Below are positions 45,388-58,064 of a DNA stretch of 64,000 nt, piece by piece. Source of the stretch: Mesocentrotus franciscanus. Taxonomy: Eukaryota; Echinodermata; Echinoidea; Camarodonta; Strongylocentrotidae. The DNA lies in NCBI GenBank assembly GCA_037976565.1, contig CP137682.1:19932751-19996750 (forward strand). The letters run 5' to 3'. The notes beneath the pieces are model-generated. The model made no database searches. It was not told the origin of the DNA and saw only the letters and a list, made by a program, of their open reading frames with translations. The first letter of the stretch is position 1, and each line of letters begins with the position of its first letter. The translations under genes were made by a program, and so were the position numbers.

Positions 45388-46039
45388 ATGAATCCGAAGA
45401 CAGATTAGACATTTCAGTGGTCTTCATATCAAACTTAAGAAGTGCCCATTCTTTAAGCATGATTGAAAGTGAAGATGAAACTTGTTAGAAAATAACTTTA
45501 TTTGAAAACCATAAATAATAGATGGGAAAACTTTATAACAGCCACATATTATATATCATAAGGTAGCAGTCAATTACTGTTGCAGTGACTTTTACATGAA
45601 ATATACAATGAGTGGAAAATTCTTTTCATAAATACAAAAGCAGTAGTATATCACAGTTACTGTAAAATAATATATGCATTGTTCTGTTTTATGTGTAAGA
45701 AAGTGTTGTGTGCAAGAAAATATGGCTTGTAGTGATTGTTAGTGATAAAGCAGTTGTTTTTTCATTGATTTGCTTAAAGAAATATTTAATTGAATATTGA
45801 ATTATATTAAATTGAATATTTGATTTCTTTCAAAATGCAGGTGATCCTAATTATTTATATGTATTCATTTTGTGGATAACCTTCACTCATGTTGAATTAA
45901 CAATACGTTTCGAAATTAAATGACGCTGCCGATGGCGCCTAACGTTAGAAATATGTCATGTCAATCTTTTTAATAATAATAATATTCCGTTCTTGAATAG
46001 CTTACATCACATAGTGATATTTTTTAAAGGACCTTGGAA
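45388..46039. other. Possible 3' untranslated region, no gene
   Basis: AT-rich and non-coding. If the exon at 45244 is real, this would be its 3' untranslated sequence, but no strong AATAAA signal stands out. Confidence 0.35.
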
Positions 46040-47232
46040 AGTTTTACCCAGGCTTTAGCACCGGCAACCGTAGTGCTCCGTGCATTCAAGTACATTTAAT
46101 AGATAATTCTGACACGACCTGGGGTTGATTCACTAACTGGGAGCGATATCGTTCCTAAGAGCAATTTTGGGGATTGATTTCAATCCCAGCTTAAATTCGA
46201 TTCTACCTGATTGGTTCACTAAATCGCTTTTGGGCTGGGATCAATCCCAGGGTGAATAATCATGCGCGCATATGAATATTCATGTACGCGATCAATCCAA
46301 CCAATCAACAGACTCAAATTTTGGTCACTGGGCACCAATCAATCGCGCAGCCGATCGACATAACGATAATTAGCTAGCTATCGCCGCTTAATTTGTCAAT
46401 GACGTTCATTTCTATGTTGATTTCGTTCTAACATTAGAAGAAAACTGAGTGAAATTTCGCATAAGACAGAAAAAAATCATTCATGACTGTTTCATGTAGC
46501 AGTGCGAGGATTAATACGATTTTCTGTGGGTATAGTTTGTCTTTTTTTACCCTTGTTTCGAGTAAAATGCCGGATTTAACGTACGTAATGTACGTAAGTT
46601 AGACATGTTAGACCTACCGTCCCCATGCAGCTAGCATGTAGGCCTGCTATGTAGCAGTAGTAGTGTTGATGTAGAATCCTGGGTGGTATTCTCGAAAGCG
46701 GACTAACTTTAGTCTTCAGTGTTTGACATGTTGTTGGCACTAAGATAGGCCTACCCTATCACAGTATAAATCAAAACGATTCGATATATCACTTTAAAAG
46801 TGACTAACAATATCTATATTCCTCGTGTTTGCTCTAATTTAGCTTCAGTTTGACAGTTTTGTCTTTGGACTTTGACTTTGCCAGAAAGTGTTGCTCAAAC
46901 TAAGAGTAAGAGTGATCACGATCACTCTTAGCCTTAATATCGATTTTAATGCTTTAATCCCATTAATCCCCAATGCCTTAGTGAATCAGTTCCTAAAAGC
47001 GATTTTGCTCTTAGGAGTGATATTGAGCATAAGAGCGATTTTATCTCATTTGGGATCGATTTTAGCTGTTAGTGAATCACCCCCTTCAGGCAGCCACTTA
47101 CTACAACCGGGTCTAGCGTGGCAAATATATATTAATGTCTAGCTAAAGGACGTTAGTGCTGCGGAAGGGATTCGAACCCCCACTTGCTACCACTAGGTTG
47201 AGTGTGGCGACTTATCCACTACACCACAACAC
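46040..47232 (-). mobile_element. tRNA-derived SINE interrupted by a TIR element
   Basis: The minus strand at 47100-47232 gives a tRNA-like head (GGTGTAGTGGATAAG A-box, GGGTTCGAATCCC B-box) followed by CACTAACGTCC. The body resumes beyond 46121 down to about 46040. The interrupting sequence is the TIR element 46121-47084. Confidence 0.68.
46121..47084. mobile_element. TIR element with GGGG-TGATTCACTAAC ends
   Basis: 964 bases. The left end GGGGTTGATTCACTAAC mirrors the right end, whose complement is GGGGGTGATTCACTAAC. Both subterminal regions are rich in AGAGCGAT/ATCGCTCT-type words. No coding frame is present. The target duplication is unclear, so the superfamily is not assigned. Confidence 0.72.
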
Positions 47233-47454
47233 ATAACATGCCATTGTATCAAGTCATCATTACCTTCAAATGTTTAAGCCAAGTTTATCATGTCTAAACT
47301 AAATAGCACAAGCAATTCTATGAGGCCGAATTTCTATTCAATAAAATCAAGTCTAAAAACAAATCTAGTAATTTTATGATATTTCAAAGAAAATTCCTTT
47401 CATTGTAGCATTCAGGTATGCCACCCAAACACGAATTCAATAGCCCAGTTCGTA

Positions 47455-48215
47455 GTTAGCTACATCGAGGACGCATATCGGATCACCCAAAGCATTTTTA
47501 GATAATCGTTTAATGCACCTCTTAGAACAGATTATATTTAAGACTTGTTATCCGCATGTTACTGATTCACATTATGATCTTTGAAGAGGGTTCTCGAGCA
47601 ATCTTACTCTTGATATTATTTCACGGTTTTGTCTTTCTTTTTTTTCTTCATCTCTCCCCTCGCTCTCACCTCTTTTATATTCCTTTCTTTTTGTTTGCAA
47701 TTCGATTGAGTCTTAAAGCGGGACTGCACTACTTGTAGCTACTTGCGCCCTCTATACAGCCAACAACGCCTAAGCGGTACCCATTGATCCCCAATTGTCC
47801 CCCTTTTTCTTATGTTAATTGAGAGCTGATTTGATGAGATAACCACCTGCCAGTGACCACGAAGGAGGTCTAATCTCTCCTGGCCACACTAGTGCAGATA
47901 GGCTTTAATTGAATTTTAATTGGTCCGATTGAGTCTAAAGTGATTTTAAGTGCAAAGATACATGCATTTGGAAAATAAGTTTACTTGTCCAAAATAGGTA
48001 TTCGAACAAATTTGGCAGATAATCATTAATGGACTGTGCCCAGACATTAAAGGCAACGCTTTTATTGAGACTAATATCGCCATTTGTTATTTAAAAATTC
48101 TTGCAATAACAATAAAATCATAAGTATGCTTTGGCTGCATAACCCCATGATTCCTGTTAATGCGTGCCTTGTTTACAATTGTGTCCGCCGTGTGCATGTC
48201 GTGTATGGGCCATGG
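47455..48215. repeat. Dispersed repeat, copy without insertion
   Basis: This matches 56195-56275 joined to 58065-58512. Shared landmarks are CATCGAGGAC, AACAGATTATATTTAA, TCCGCATGTTACTGATTC and GTGTATGGGCC. Compared with the other copy, this one has about 190 extra bases near 47717-47906. Confidence 0.85.
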
Positions 48216-48271
48216 GGTAATTTTTACGAATTGGAGGTATTCACTAGTCCGATCACGTCAAATAATAGGCC

Positions 48272-48943
48272 TATGCCTAGGTCACATTTGCTCTACGGCT
48301 AGGATACGGCGGCCGTACGCCGCCGAAATCGAGGATTTTTGCGGCGACCGCAGATAATCTGCGGTGGCCTCACGGTCACCCTAGGGCGTATCCCTATCTT
48401 TACGGGCCGTACGGCTCGCTGTGGGATTATAACGCGGAGTTATTACTGTTTTCATTTCTAAGTTCGCCGTAGCGATTAGACACGCCGTAGCCATGCTGTA
48501 GAGCGGTTCCACGGCGACCATATGTCGGGCGTACGGTGGCCTTGCGCTTGCCGTGCGGCTGCTCTAGGGTTTTATGAATTATAATTGACTTTTGCGGACC
48601 CCAAAGAAATTGCGGTGGCCGCAGGATTTCCACGGGCGTCCTAGGTCAGCCCTAAGGCGGCCCTACGGCGTCCGTATACGGTGGCCTTCAAGCGCCTTGG
48701 TATTTGTCAAAACCTACGGCCGCCGCAGGGACGCCCTAGGGCGTCCGTGCATCATCACTTCAAGGCCGTATGGCAGCCGCAGTTTTTCTCTCTCCACAAA
48801 TTCAAAATACGCCGTGCAGCTACCCTAACATATGTGACCGCTACCGTATGTGACCGTGGGAATGCTGCGGCGGCCCTATAATTGCTATTGGCCGTAGATA
48901 TTTTAGACCGCACGGCCGACGCGGCAAATGTGACCTAGGCATA
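48272..48943. mobile_element. GC-rich inverted-repeat element
   Basis: 672 bases with a perfect 19-base terminal inverted repeat (TATGCCTAGGTCACATTTG and its complement). The interior is far more GC- and CpG-rich than its surroundings and packed with GGCCGTA, GCCGTACGG and CCCTAGGG words in both orientations, so many small hairpins are possible. No coding frame or transposase was seen. Confidence 0.8.
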
Positions 48944-49169
48944 AGGCTCAGTGCCTGCAATTTGTTTGCTACGTAGAATTGTGTTTTCCTCATATTTTTT
49001 TAAAATGTAGGTTAGCTATTGACTCGTCACAATCCCTGTTCATGTGCACTTGAGTGGCATGTCATCGGTGGAAGCTCACTTAGCACTCGATTAACATTGC
49101 ATTAGCATATCGCCTATCAGAAAAAGCTCTGATAAGCGAACTAGTAGACCAGCCAAACTTATTTAATAT

Positions 49170-52100
49170 ACATCTGAAGTTGGATATTACACACATATGT
49201 ATGGCGCAATGAAACATAAAAGGTTGCATGAATTTACTTAGAATACGGTGTTTAAAACCTAATTATATTTCCAAGTTTTTTTACACACCATAAATCTGTC
49301 CATTGAAACTCTTTTTCTTGATTAAACATATAATATTTGTTGTTATGCCTTACACAGAAAAGAAGTGATCGCATAATGTGATGGAGAAGTCTTTTTGTTT
49401 TCATCCCCGATGAATTGACGTCTTTTTACAGGATGCGCATTTGAGTGGAAACACACTGTAAATGTACCGTATATGGCAATTCCCACATGTTTGCAGTATA
49501 AGTCCATGGGCCAATAACTATAAATGCACACGGCACTTAAAACACAATCTTAAATGATAATGTTCTGTTGGTTAGGACCCTTCCCTTTCAGAATGTGCTT
49601 GTTGGCCCTAACGTTTGTAGTGGATATGACATGTAGGGATATTACCATGTTAAAGAGAAGGTTGAGTTCTGGGGAGAATTGAAAAATTATTTGTGAGTGT
49701 TTTCATTGTTATTATGCAAGTGATGAAGAACATGAGATAAAAAGTGTTCACTGAAAAGCATGGCGCTTCAAATGCCTTCATATTCTAAATTTGACATGAA
49801 ACAGCTTAAAAATGTGGGCCTCATTTTTATGCCACATGTTTTTGTAGTCCCATACACATCTTTCTATGTACAGTGCTTGTTACCTTTACCAAGACTGGGT
49901 CAAATTTCCTATCATTTGCACTTGCAGTACACACCAATACTTATATTCTACATGATCAACTTTGTCTGATCGATTCCACACTGTTTCTTTCACAATGCAA
50001 TCGCGTGACCAGAACTCAAATTTATCTTTAACGGATCAAGAACATTTGAATTAAGAAAATTGCTAATTTAAGTCAAAACCCATTGTAAGTTTGTCAATAT
50101 ATGTAAAAATAATAGGAACAAAATTTGAATAAAAGCGCGCATAATGTTAAATGGTAAAATTATGTTTTCTAGGACCCTAAGGTATGATAATCTGTCTGGT
50201 TGCCATAAAGTAGGTGTTGAATATTAGCGCTAGGCCGTTATTATATAATAAGTACGAATCAAGAAATATTGGAAGTTTTATAGGAAGTACACTGTACTAT
50301 GATTTTCAACAACATGAAACTAATAGTAAGTATCTAATAACTTCAGCTGTCCGTTTGATTATAATTGAAATTTGAGTCATTTCAAGTAACAAAATAAGCC
50401 CGTTGCCATAGAAACGGAATGTTAAAGAAGTTGTTACCTTTTAAGCCCCTCACAACAAAATGTAACTAATCAATACAACATATAAAACAAGCAGAATAAC
50501 AAACAATATCAAATGATACATGTCTGTTATCTAGTAACCTCAGCTATCAGAATCTGCTCGTTCAACAATAAAGTTGGTGGTGGATGTGACCACCATGGCC
50601 ATATCACCAATTTGGATTTTATTGATACCACATGCATATAAGTGAACAACAAATATAAAAACAAATGTAAGCATATTGGTTTGTAAAAATTATAGCTTCC
50701 AATTTGATTGCAATCCAATCTAAGCCATTTCAGTAGGACTCGTATTTACAGTGCTAGTTAAATATTTTGATGACAATAAACGACACAGTGGTACTATTTT
50801 TATGTAGCGTCACATGGCAATCAAATGGCAAATAAATGATCATCAGTACCGGGTTTAATAGTTAAAAGAAAACTGAATTATAACCCCGGGCCATGCTCTC
50901 TCTGTCTCTTCGTCATTGCCTTCATTTTCCCTCTCGTATTTGATTCTTACAACGAAGTATTTGTTGTGCATGTGAATGCCTCGATCATAGAGACAATAAT
51001 CACTAATATCGCTGAAATGATGCTTCTTCTTCCCCGTCTTCTTCTTCTTTCTCCTCTCCTTCTTCCTCTCTTCTCCTTTCTCTTCTTCTTCCTAGTAGTA
51101 GTAGTAGTAGTATCAGCAGCAGTATAATAATAATTATTATCATTACTATGATAACTTTTATCGTTGTTGTTGTCGTTACTTTTGTTATTATTGAAATGAT
51201 TATCATTGATATTGTTATCAATATTCTTAGGATATATTGTTATGATATACAAATCATTTGTCTCGTTTGTCTCTTTTCTTCTGTTCGACCTCAGTCTAAA
51301 CTTTGATCGTACTTTTAAAAGGATCTGAAGCTGAATTTTCTATTCTACTGCCACGAATTTACCATTAAAATAACTAATAATCTGTTACGTCTTTTCTTAT
51401 TTTCATTGTCACATTTGATACTAGGCCTTATTATACAACATGTAAAAGGGGGGGGGGGGAATCCGCATATTCTGTGACAAGCAGAAAAACTGGGCTGGGA
51501 ATGTGGACCTTTGCCCATCTCCTCCCCCAACCCGTAATCCGCCACTGTTACACGATATTTATAATTGCAGTAGGATGTGAGTGAAACCGTGTGGTTTACT
51601 GACATACAAAACAAAACTTTTGAACGGTTTGTAAATTAAGAGCTAGAGCCTTTTTTTCCCACAAATTTTAATTTATCATACTTTCCAATACCAACATCAT
51701 TTTCCGTCTAACTCGTGACCTCAAATGGCTCATATTACATTGCAATCACACTGGAAGCTTAGATGCTTTGAATTAGATGCTTTGAATTAGATGCTTACAA
51801 TTGTTTTTATGTTGTTCAATTACAAATATTTGTAATTGATAAAATATAGTAATTTTCTTGATGTGTAACAGATTATTAACCAAGGTAACGACAATGGTGG
51901 TGACATCCACCACCAACTTTATGACTTCACGAGCAGATTACGATAGCTGAGGGTACTAGATAACAGATATATATCATTTAATAAGGCTCATATTCTGCTT
52001 GTTTTTTGTGTTAATAAGTTTCATTAATTTTTGGGTCACAGATGTCAACTTCTTTAATATTCAGTTTTCATGGCAACGGTCATTTCATTTTCATGACTGT

Positions 52101-53085
52101 GCTTTCAAAATCAAATGACCCATTTCTTTTCAATATAATCAAACGGCCAGCTAAACATATTACTATAGATGATTACCATTTGTTTCGTGTTGTTGAAAAA
52201 CAATAATAGTATTTTTTTACGATTCAAATATTTCTTGATTTCATACCATGGTAACGGTCTGTTGGTCACGTCCATTACCTACATTATGGCAAACAAACAG
52301 ATTACGATAACCGAGGGTTCTAGCAAACAGAAAATCATCATTTAGAATTACGCAACCATTTATTTAACCATATCTTAATTATTTTCAGGTATTTTATAAA
52401 TACAAATGTCAATTTTTCTCACTTCGTTTTTTAAACATAACTGACACCTGTAATAACTTCCTGTTGTAATCAAGTGAGATGCTTTAAATACTCATATCGA
52501 CATGTTTTCAATATGCTTTTAACTTTCTTAATTACAAATAAACGACTTTTTCTAAAATGCTATTGTTCTTGCTCCGTTACCATGGTAATATCCCTAGTTG
52601 TCACACCCACCACCAACTTTAGGGCAAACAAGCACATTCTGATAGCTAAAGGGTCTAGCAGAAATACTTTAATTAAGATTTTGTCTAAGGGGGTGGGGCC
52701 TTTTTATTATTGGTCAATGGACTAACATTCGCTAATACCTGTGAGAATTGTCATAACCGGTACATATGAATCGGCAGTGTATACATGTACAGAGTGTTTT
52801 TCACTCACAATGCACATTCTGTAAAAAAAAACATCGAATCATTTTGGAAAGCATAAAATGACTTATTCATCACATTATCGGATCATTTCTTTTTATTTCT
52901 ATATTTCATGTTTAATCAAGAGAAAGGGTTTCAATTGTCAGTTTTATGGTGTTTTAAGAACTTTGAAGTATGATGAGTTTTAATAATCCAATATTCTGAG
53001 TCAATTGCACTTTTATGTTGCTATGTTGTTATGTTTTTCATTGCGCCATACATGAGTGTATACCATCCAACTTTTAAATGTATAT
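49170..53085. repeat. Large inverted repeat, about 3.9 kb
   Basis: Outer parts pair: ATGTATGGCGCAATGAAA near 49200 matches the complement of sequence near 53045. CTTGATTAAACAT near 49318 matches near 52910. The GTGGTGGATGTGACCACC region near 50575 matches near 51905. Arms are about 1.7-1.9 kb around a centre near 51120, and each arm contains three diverged repeats of 350-600 bases (L: 49565, 50165, 50525; R: 51890, 52240, 52580). No transposase was seen. Confidence 0.85.
51018..51150. repeat. Polypyrimidine tract and (TAG)n
   Basis: About 80 bases of C/T-only TTC/CTC words, followed by (TAG)n and (CAG/TAA) triplets. It lies at the centre of the large inverted repeat. Confidence 0.93.
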
Positions 53086-53574
53086 TACTCCAATCTCATA
53101 ATGAAAATTATGTCAGATAACAGATATTCGGTCAAGGAATAAACCATCATGGATTTGGACATTCTTTCAAATTTTGAGCCAAAAAATTGAATTGAGAGTT
53201 TTAGCATAGATGCCATGCATTACCCCAAAATGCCGTTCAAAGTAAAAAAAAATCAAAAAAATCACGTCTTGGCTTGTCTACTACTACGTCCGTTTACCAC
53301 TTACCGGTACTTTCTGAAGTAATTTAACATGTTTACCATGTTTAAAGGGCGGAATTTTTACTTGTCGAGTTGTACAAGAAAGCATCACAGTTTCATTGAA
53401 GGTTACCACTTCAAAGGTCTACTGAATAAGTCCATCCAGATATTAAGTTGGTTATAATAGACGCAGAAAATGAGAGGAACAGGTCGGTGAAAGTGTGAGC
53501 AAAACCGATTAAAAATAAGATTAATTCTCTGTTACATTCTACATTAGCCATAGTTTTTTACATCTGATTGGGAT
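53086..53574. other. Spacer, no gene
   Basis: AT-rich, with no domain or repeat that could be named. Confidence 0.5.
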
Positions 53575-53815
53575 ATGGATTTCTATCTTTATCTCTATTT
53601 CTATATCTCTATCTGTATCTATATCATTATCTGTATATTGTATCTTTATATTTATCTCTATCTCGTTCTCTATATCCACCTTTATCTGTATCTATATCAG
53701 TATCTGTATATTGTACCTCTATATCTATCTCTATCTGCGTCTCTATCTGTAGTTCTATCAGTATCTGTATCTCTATCTGTATCTCTATATCTCTCCCTAT
53801 ATATCTCTTTGTCAA
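53575..53815. repeat. (TATCTC/TATCTG)n hexamer minisatellite
   Basis: About 40 degenerate six-base units (CTATCT, CTGTAT, ATATCT). Because the unit is a multiple of three, long frames stay open on both strands; these are not genes. Confidence 0.95.
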
Positions 53816-56194
53816 TGTCGCATGCTGGCAGCTATTATCATTAAAATTCTCATCTCATCTTGTCTTTTTTTTCCTTTCCTTTCTTTTTTTTTCCATTTTG
53901 ATAATTGTTGCACTGACAGGCTAACCCCATGACAATCAAACTGCCTCTTTTTCAATCTTATACTTCAATTCGTCTTGTACTTAGATAATGAGAAAGAAGA
54001 CCAATGAAAGAGAGAAAAATTAAAAAAGTGAAACGATGTAAAAAATCGTGTTTCTTTAAAACAAGAACCTCGATTGGTATTTACAAACACCGCATGCTTG
54101 GAACTCTCTACATTGTTATTTTCACATAGGATAGGGTGTAATGCACCCTTTGACAGAGGGTTTTGTGACATATTTCTTAACCATACAAATAAACTCTACC
54201 AACGCATCCTTTTCAAGTTCAACCAGGCTTGGTATCAAAATAAAATTTGCTCAAAAACATATTTCGCTACTTTGAAATCGTCATTCACGCGTATGCCTCC
54301 CTGATAACCAGTAAGTCAAGGCCGTCTCATGAAAATTGTGTATGCTGCCGATTGATTTTTGCACTACCTATCTGCGTTTTTTTAAACATACAACGTCCCC
54401 TACGACGCGGAACACCCCCACCGTCGTGGGCACCATGGCGTCAGAGTCCAGATATGTAAGTCAAATTGGATCCTATTTCGTATATCATATTGGTCTTTGC
54501 ACCTCACGGTTTTCGGCTTTTGCGCAACTTTAGTGTGTAATATAACAGTGGAAGACGACTGCTTTTACAATGGAAGATAATTCAATAAATTCTCATAAAG
54601 AAAATATTCTCCTCTGACGACAAACCGTGGGCCTTATGGTCTTGACCATAGATAATATAAATGTCGTGAGTAGAATAATAGATTCTCTAAAAAATTCAAA
54701 TTTTACTAGACACCTATGTCATGTAGGAGAGTAAAAGCCACTTCGATGAACTGGGAGCTTTGCTCTTCCCAAAACGAGGGTTAGATAGGTTTTTAGATCC
54801 ATGGCGTAGGAGACAAAATACCTTGCATTACCAGTAGTAGATGGAGATGTGGGGGGCCTCGGAGGGCACATGTCAGTCAAATTCCCCCTTTAACTCAACT
54901 CAATCTAATAGGCTACCAAAAGAAAACATGTGCCCTAATGACTCGGCAGGATTTTTGCCTCCAAAGACACCTGTAAAAAGTGATAAATAATAATTTTAAA
55001 ATGCCCTTGTTGCTTGATTGCTAAAAATTTAGTAAAGAGGCAAGCATTTTCGGTTTTAGCCACTAATTTACTGGAAGATCGAATCATATTTGACTGAACA
55101 TACTCTCCGTTTCCAAGGGGTTCATGGATAGAATTCAATTGCTAATAATGTTAAAAGCAATACAACTCTTATAGGGTTCAAATATTTATGTAAACAGTTA
55201 TTAATAAAGCAAATGTCATTAACTGAGGAGGAGCCTCTTCAGCTCCTTCATCTTTCTCAAAGTTTTTCTTCTTCTTCTCTACTCTCTCTCGCTCTCTCTC
55301 TCTCTCTCTAACTCTCTTACGCTTAGTGTCTATCCCTTTTCTTCTTTTGTGAAACTGTTTTGCGTGTCATCTTTGTAATTTATCCTGATGAGTGTTTTTT
55401 TTGTGTGAAAACGGGTGTGGGATAGGTATTGGAATAAATGGGTGTATGTGGGTGTATGTTTTTGCTTTTATACTATTGCATTTTGATTTCATGTATGTTA
55501 ATTTATTTCTTTATACTTGTACGGGGCCCCTCCTAATAAGCTTTGCTTCTTAGGGGGTCCTTCCAATGTATTTTATTTAATATGTATTTAATATGTATTA
55601 TGTGCTATTTTCAACGTTTTTGTTTGTATACGTCACGGCACCTTTATTAGGAGGGGTGGTTAAAAAGGTTCGCGTCACCCCTATCCCAAATTCATCACGG
55701 AGGAATTGTTTTCCATACCTCGTATATATTGACGTACAATCACATTTTTGCGTGAGGGCCACGGGTGCCACTTGCCCGAAAAAATACTTTCCGGATCCCA
55801 AATATTGCGATCAAGCGAATAAAAAAATATCACTTCTACTATGGCAAATTTGTTATTTAGTCATCAATATACATTATAAAAGTACCCCAAATTATTGTTA
55901 ATTAAGCATCTTTTGGTTTTTGATACTTTGTTTAAATGAATTTGACGTTTTTCCCAAATATATTTTTGATATAACTAAAATACTTTTGCCGCAGTCGGGT
56001 TGCAAATACGCTGTTATTAGATGGTCAAAATTGATGGGCAGATTGACTAGGCCTGAAGAGGATTTACCCATTGTCCCTTTAGAGTGGGAAAATTTCGCCT
56101 TTTAAATTGAACGGACACACATTCTCTTTCTCTCTGTCACATTTCCCGTTTGTCTTCTATCTTTCACTCCTATCTCAATTTCTTTTCCTACTCT
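53816..56194. other. Spacer with simple repeats, no confident gene
   Basis: The stretch contains a (CT)n run at about 55280-55310. At 54434-54454 an ATG in good context (GGCACCATGG) is followed after 21 bases by TAT/GTAAGT, resembling a short first coding exon, but nothing downstream supports it. Otherwise it is AT-rich and non-coding. Confidence 0.45.
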
Positions 56195-56276
56195 TGCTGT
56201 ACACTACATCGAGGACACATATCGGATCACCCCAAAGCATTTTTAAAATTGCACCTTTACAACAGATTATATTTAA

Positions 56277-58061
56277 AGAGCAAGTCCACTCCAAAAATAA
56301 CTCACTTTCAATAAAAGCAGAAAAATCAGACAAGCCAATCAAAAAAAGTTTGAGCAAAATCGAATTACTAATAAGAATGTTATGAATTTTTGAAAAATAT
56401 GTAAAACTATGGAACAATGAGAATCACAACACAAATTGCCAAGATGGTTATCAGTTTGTGACGTCATGTCCTCACAACTTATCAATTGCTTTACATAGTT
56501 TAATCCCATTAATTTCCCTTTTTATCCCCCATTATTGAAAAACTTGTATTGGGAGCAAACAGCATGTGTTAGAGTGGAAACAGAATTAAGTGACTACATC
56601 AACATTAAGAGGGGGGTTCGGCAGGGATGTGTTATGTCTCCAGATCTCTTCAATTATTACATGGAGTTGATACTTAGAAACCTAGAACAGGAAAGAGGAT
56701 TGAAGGTAGGAGGACATAATATCACAAACATACGGTATGCAGATGATACTATATTAATCGCAGAATCAGAGAAGGACCTGCAGCGACTTTTGGATGTTAT
56801 CGTCAGAGAAAGTTACAAGAGAGGATTATCATTAAATTACAAGAAAACGGAATGTATGGTAACTTCAAAGAAAGGAGGAATACGGCCATGCTCTCTTAAG
56901 ATCAACAACAATCAAATAAAGCAAGCCACCTCTGTTAATTACCTCGGGACTACTATTACATACGATGCAAGAGGCGACCAAGAAATCAAGAGAAGGATTG
57001 CACTTGCAAAATCAACTTTTCCAGGTTAAAAACATCTTAAAGAATGAGAAGAATAAGAAGCTGAAGATGAAAACGAGACTCCGCGTACCCAATTGCTATG
57101 TGTATCCAGTTCTGATGTATGGATGTGAAGCTTGGACCCTGACATCAGACCTAAGAAAGCGACTGGAAAGTTGTGAAGTTTGGTTTCTGAGAAGAATGCT
57201 AAGAATTTCATGGACAGAAAGAGTTTCTAATAATGAAATATTTGCCATGGCAGAAACAAGACGAAAGCTTCTGAATAATATAAGAGGTCGACAGCTGAGC
57301 TTCTTGGGTCATATAATATGGAAGAATGGTAAATTGGAAAATCCTGCGCTGACTGGAAGAATCGAGGGGAGGAGAATTAGGGGTAGAAGGAGGATTCTGT
57401 GGATGAGTAGCTTAAGGAGTGGGATCTCTGAAAGTGGAATTGATCTCGGGAAGAATGAATTACTTCATAGAATATGGGACAGAGAGTTGTGGCACTCCAT
57501 GGTCGCCAACGTCTCAGGATATGGCATGTAGAGAGAGAGAGATCCCCCAAAACTTTATTTCCACATGCTTTTGCCCAGGTTATATGATTTGTATCATATT
57601 GCGTGCATGTCATTTCCCAAAAACTTTTATACATTTTGAAGAATTGATACTATTTTCTGAATATTGTATTTCATAATTATTGATTTTTATATAAATAGTT
57701 TATAAAAATTCAATTTTTCATGATTTAACTGGACAGAAATTACTCTTTATTTGTGCATCCACACAACAACATATTAGTAAAATATAACTTGGATGCTGGT
57801 GTAAAGAAATAAGATTCTTAGGGTGAAAATAGGAAATTTATATTATCAATATACAGAAAATAATTGGTGGATAGTGAGGACCATGCGTCACAGACTCATG
57901 AGTGAGTTGCCAATCTGTGTAGTGATTTTTAAAGTTTTTCATGCCATTAAAAATTCATAACTTTCTTATTAGTTATCCGATTTTGCTCAAACTTTTTTTG
58001 ATTGGTTTGTCTGATTTTTCTGGTTCTATTGACAGAAAGTTATTTTTGGAGTGGACTTGGG
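56277..58061. mobile_element. Inverted-repeat element carrying a LINE fragment
   Basis: Arms of about 190 bases pair, starting CAAGTCCACTCCAAAAATAA at 56281 against the complement of 58040-58059. Comparison with the related locus at 47530-47550 shows the uninterrupted target. A TTTAA/TTTGA-like duplication flanks the insertion. The middle holds the LINE fragment 56535-57531. Confidence 0.8.
56535..57531 (+). pseudogene. LINE reverse-transcriptase fragment (RTE/endonuclease-RT type)
   Basis: It starts inside the RT domain and contains INIKRGVRQGCVMSPDLFN, the catalytic YADDTILIAES and VNYLGTTIT. After a break come YVYPVLMYGCEAWTL, WFLRRMLRISWTERVSN, RQLSFLGHII and a basic GRIEGRRIRGRRR tail. 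These motifs recur in the animal endonuclease-reverse transcriptase LINE families. The frame is interrupted only near 57017-57032, explained by one missing base in a T run and one in an A run. A short GA run follows the stop. Confidence 0.85.
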
Positions 58062-58064
58062 TTT

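Noticed and set aside
50947..51252. Open frame of 101 codons, Asn/Arg/Lys rich, minus strand
   Set aside because: It is composed of trinucleotide and polypyrimidine repeats.
53568..53924. Open frames of up to 118 codons on both strands
   Set aside because: They are produced by a hexamer repeat whose period keeps frames open; the translation is low complexity.
54434..54454. Possible first coding exon with good start context and a GTAAGT donor
   Set aside because: Only seven codons, and no downstream exon was recognised within the window; kept only as a note.
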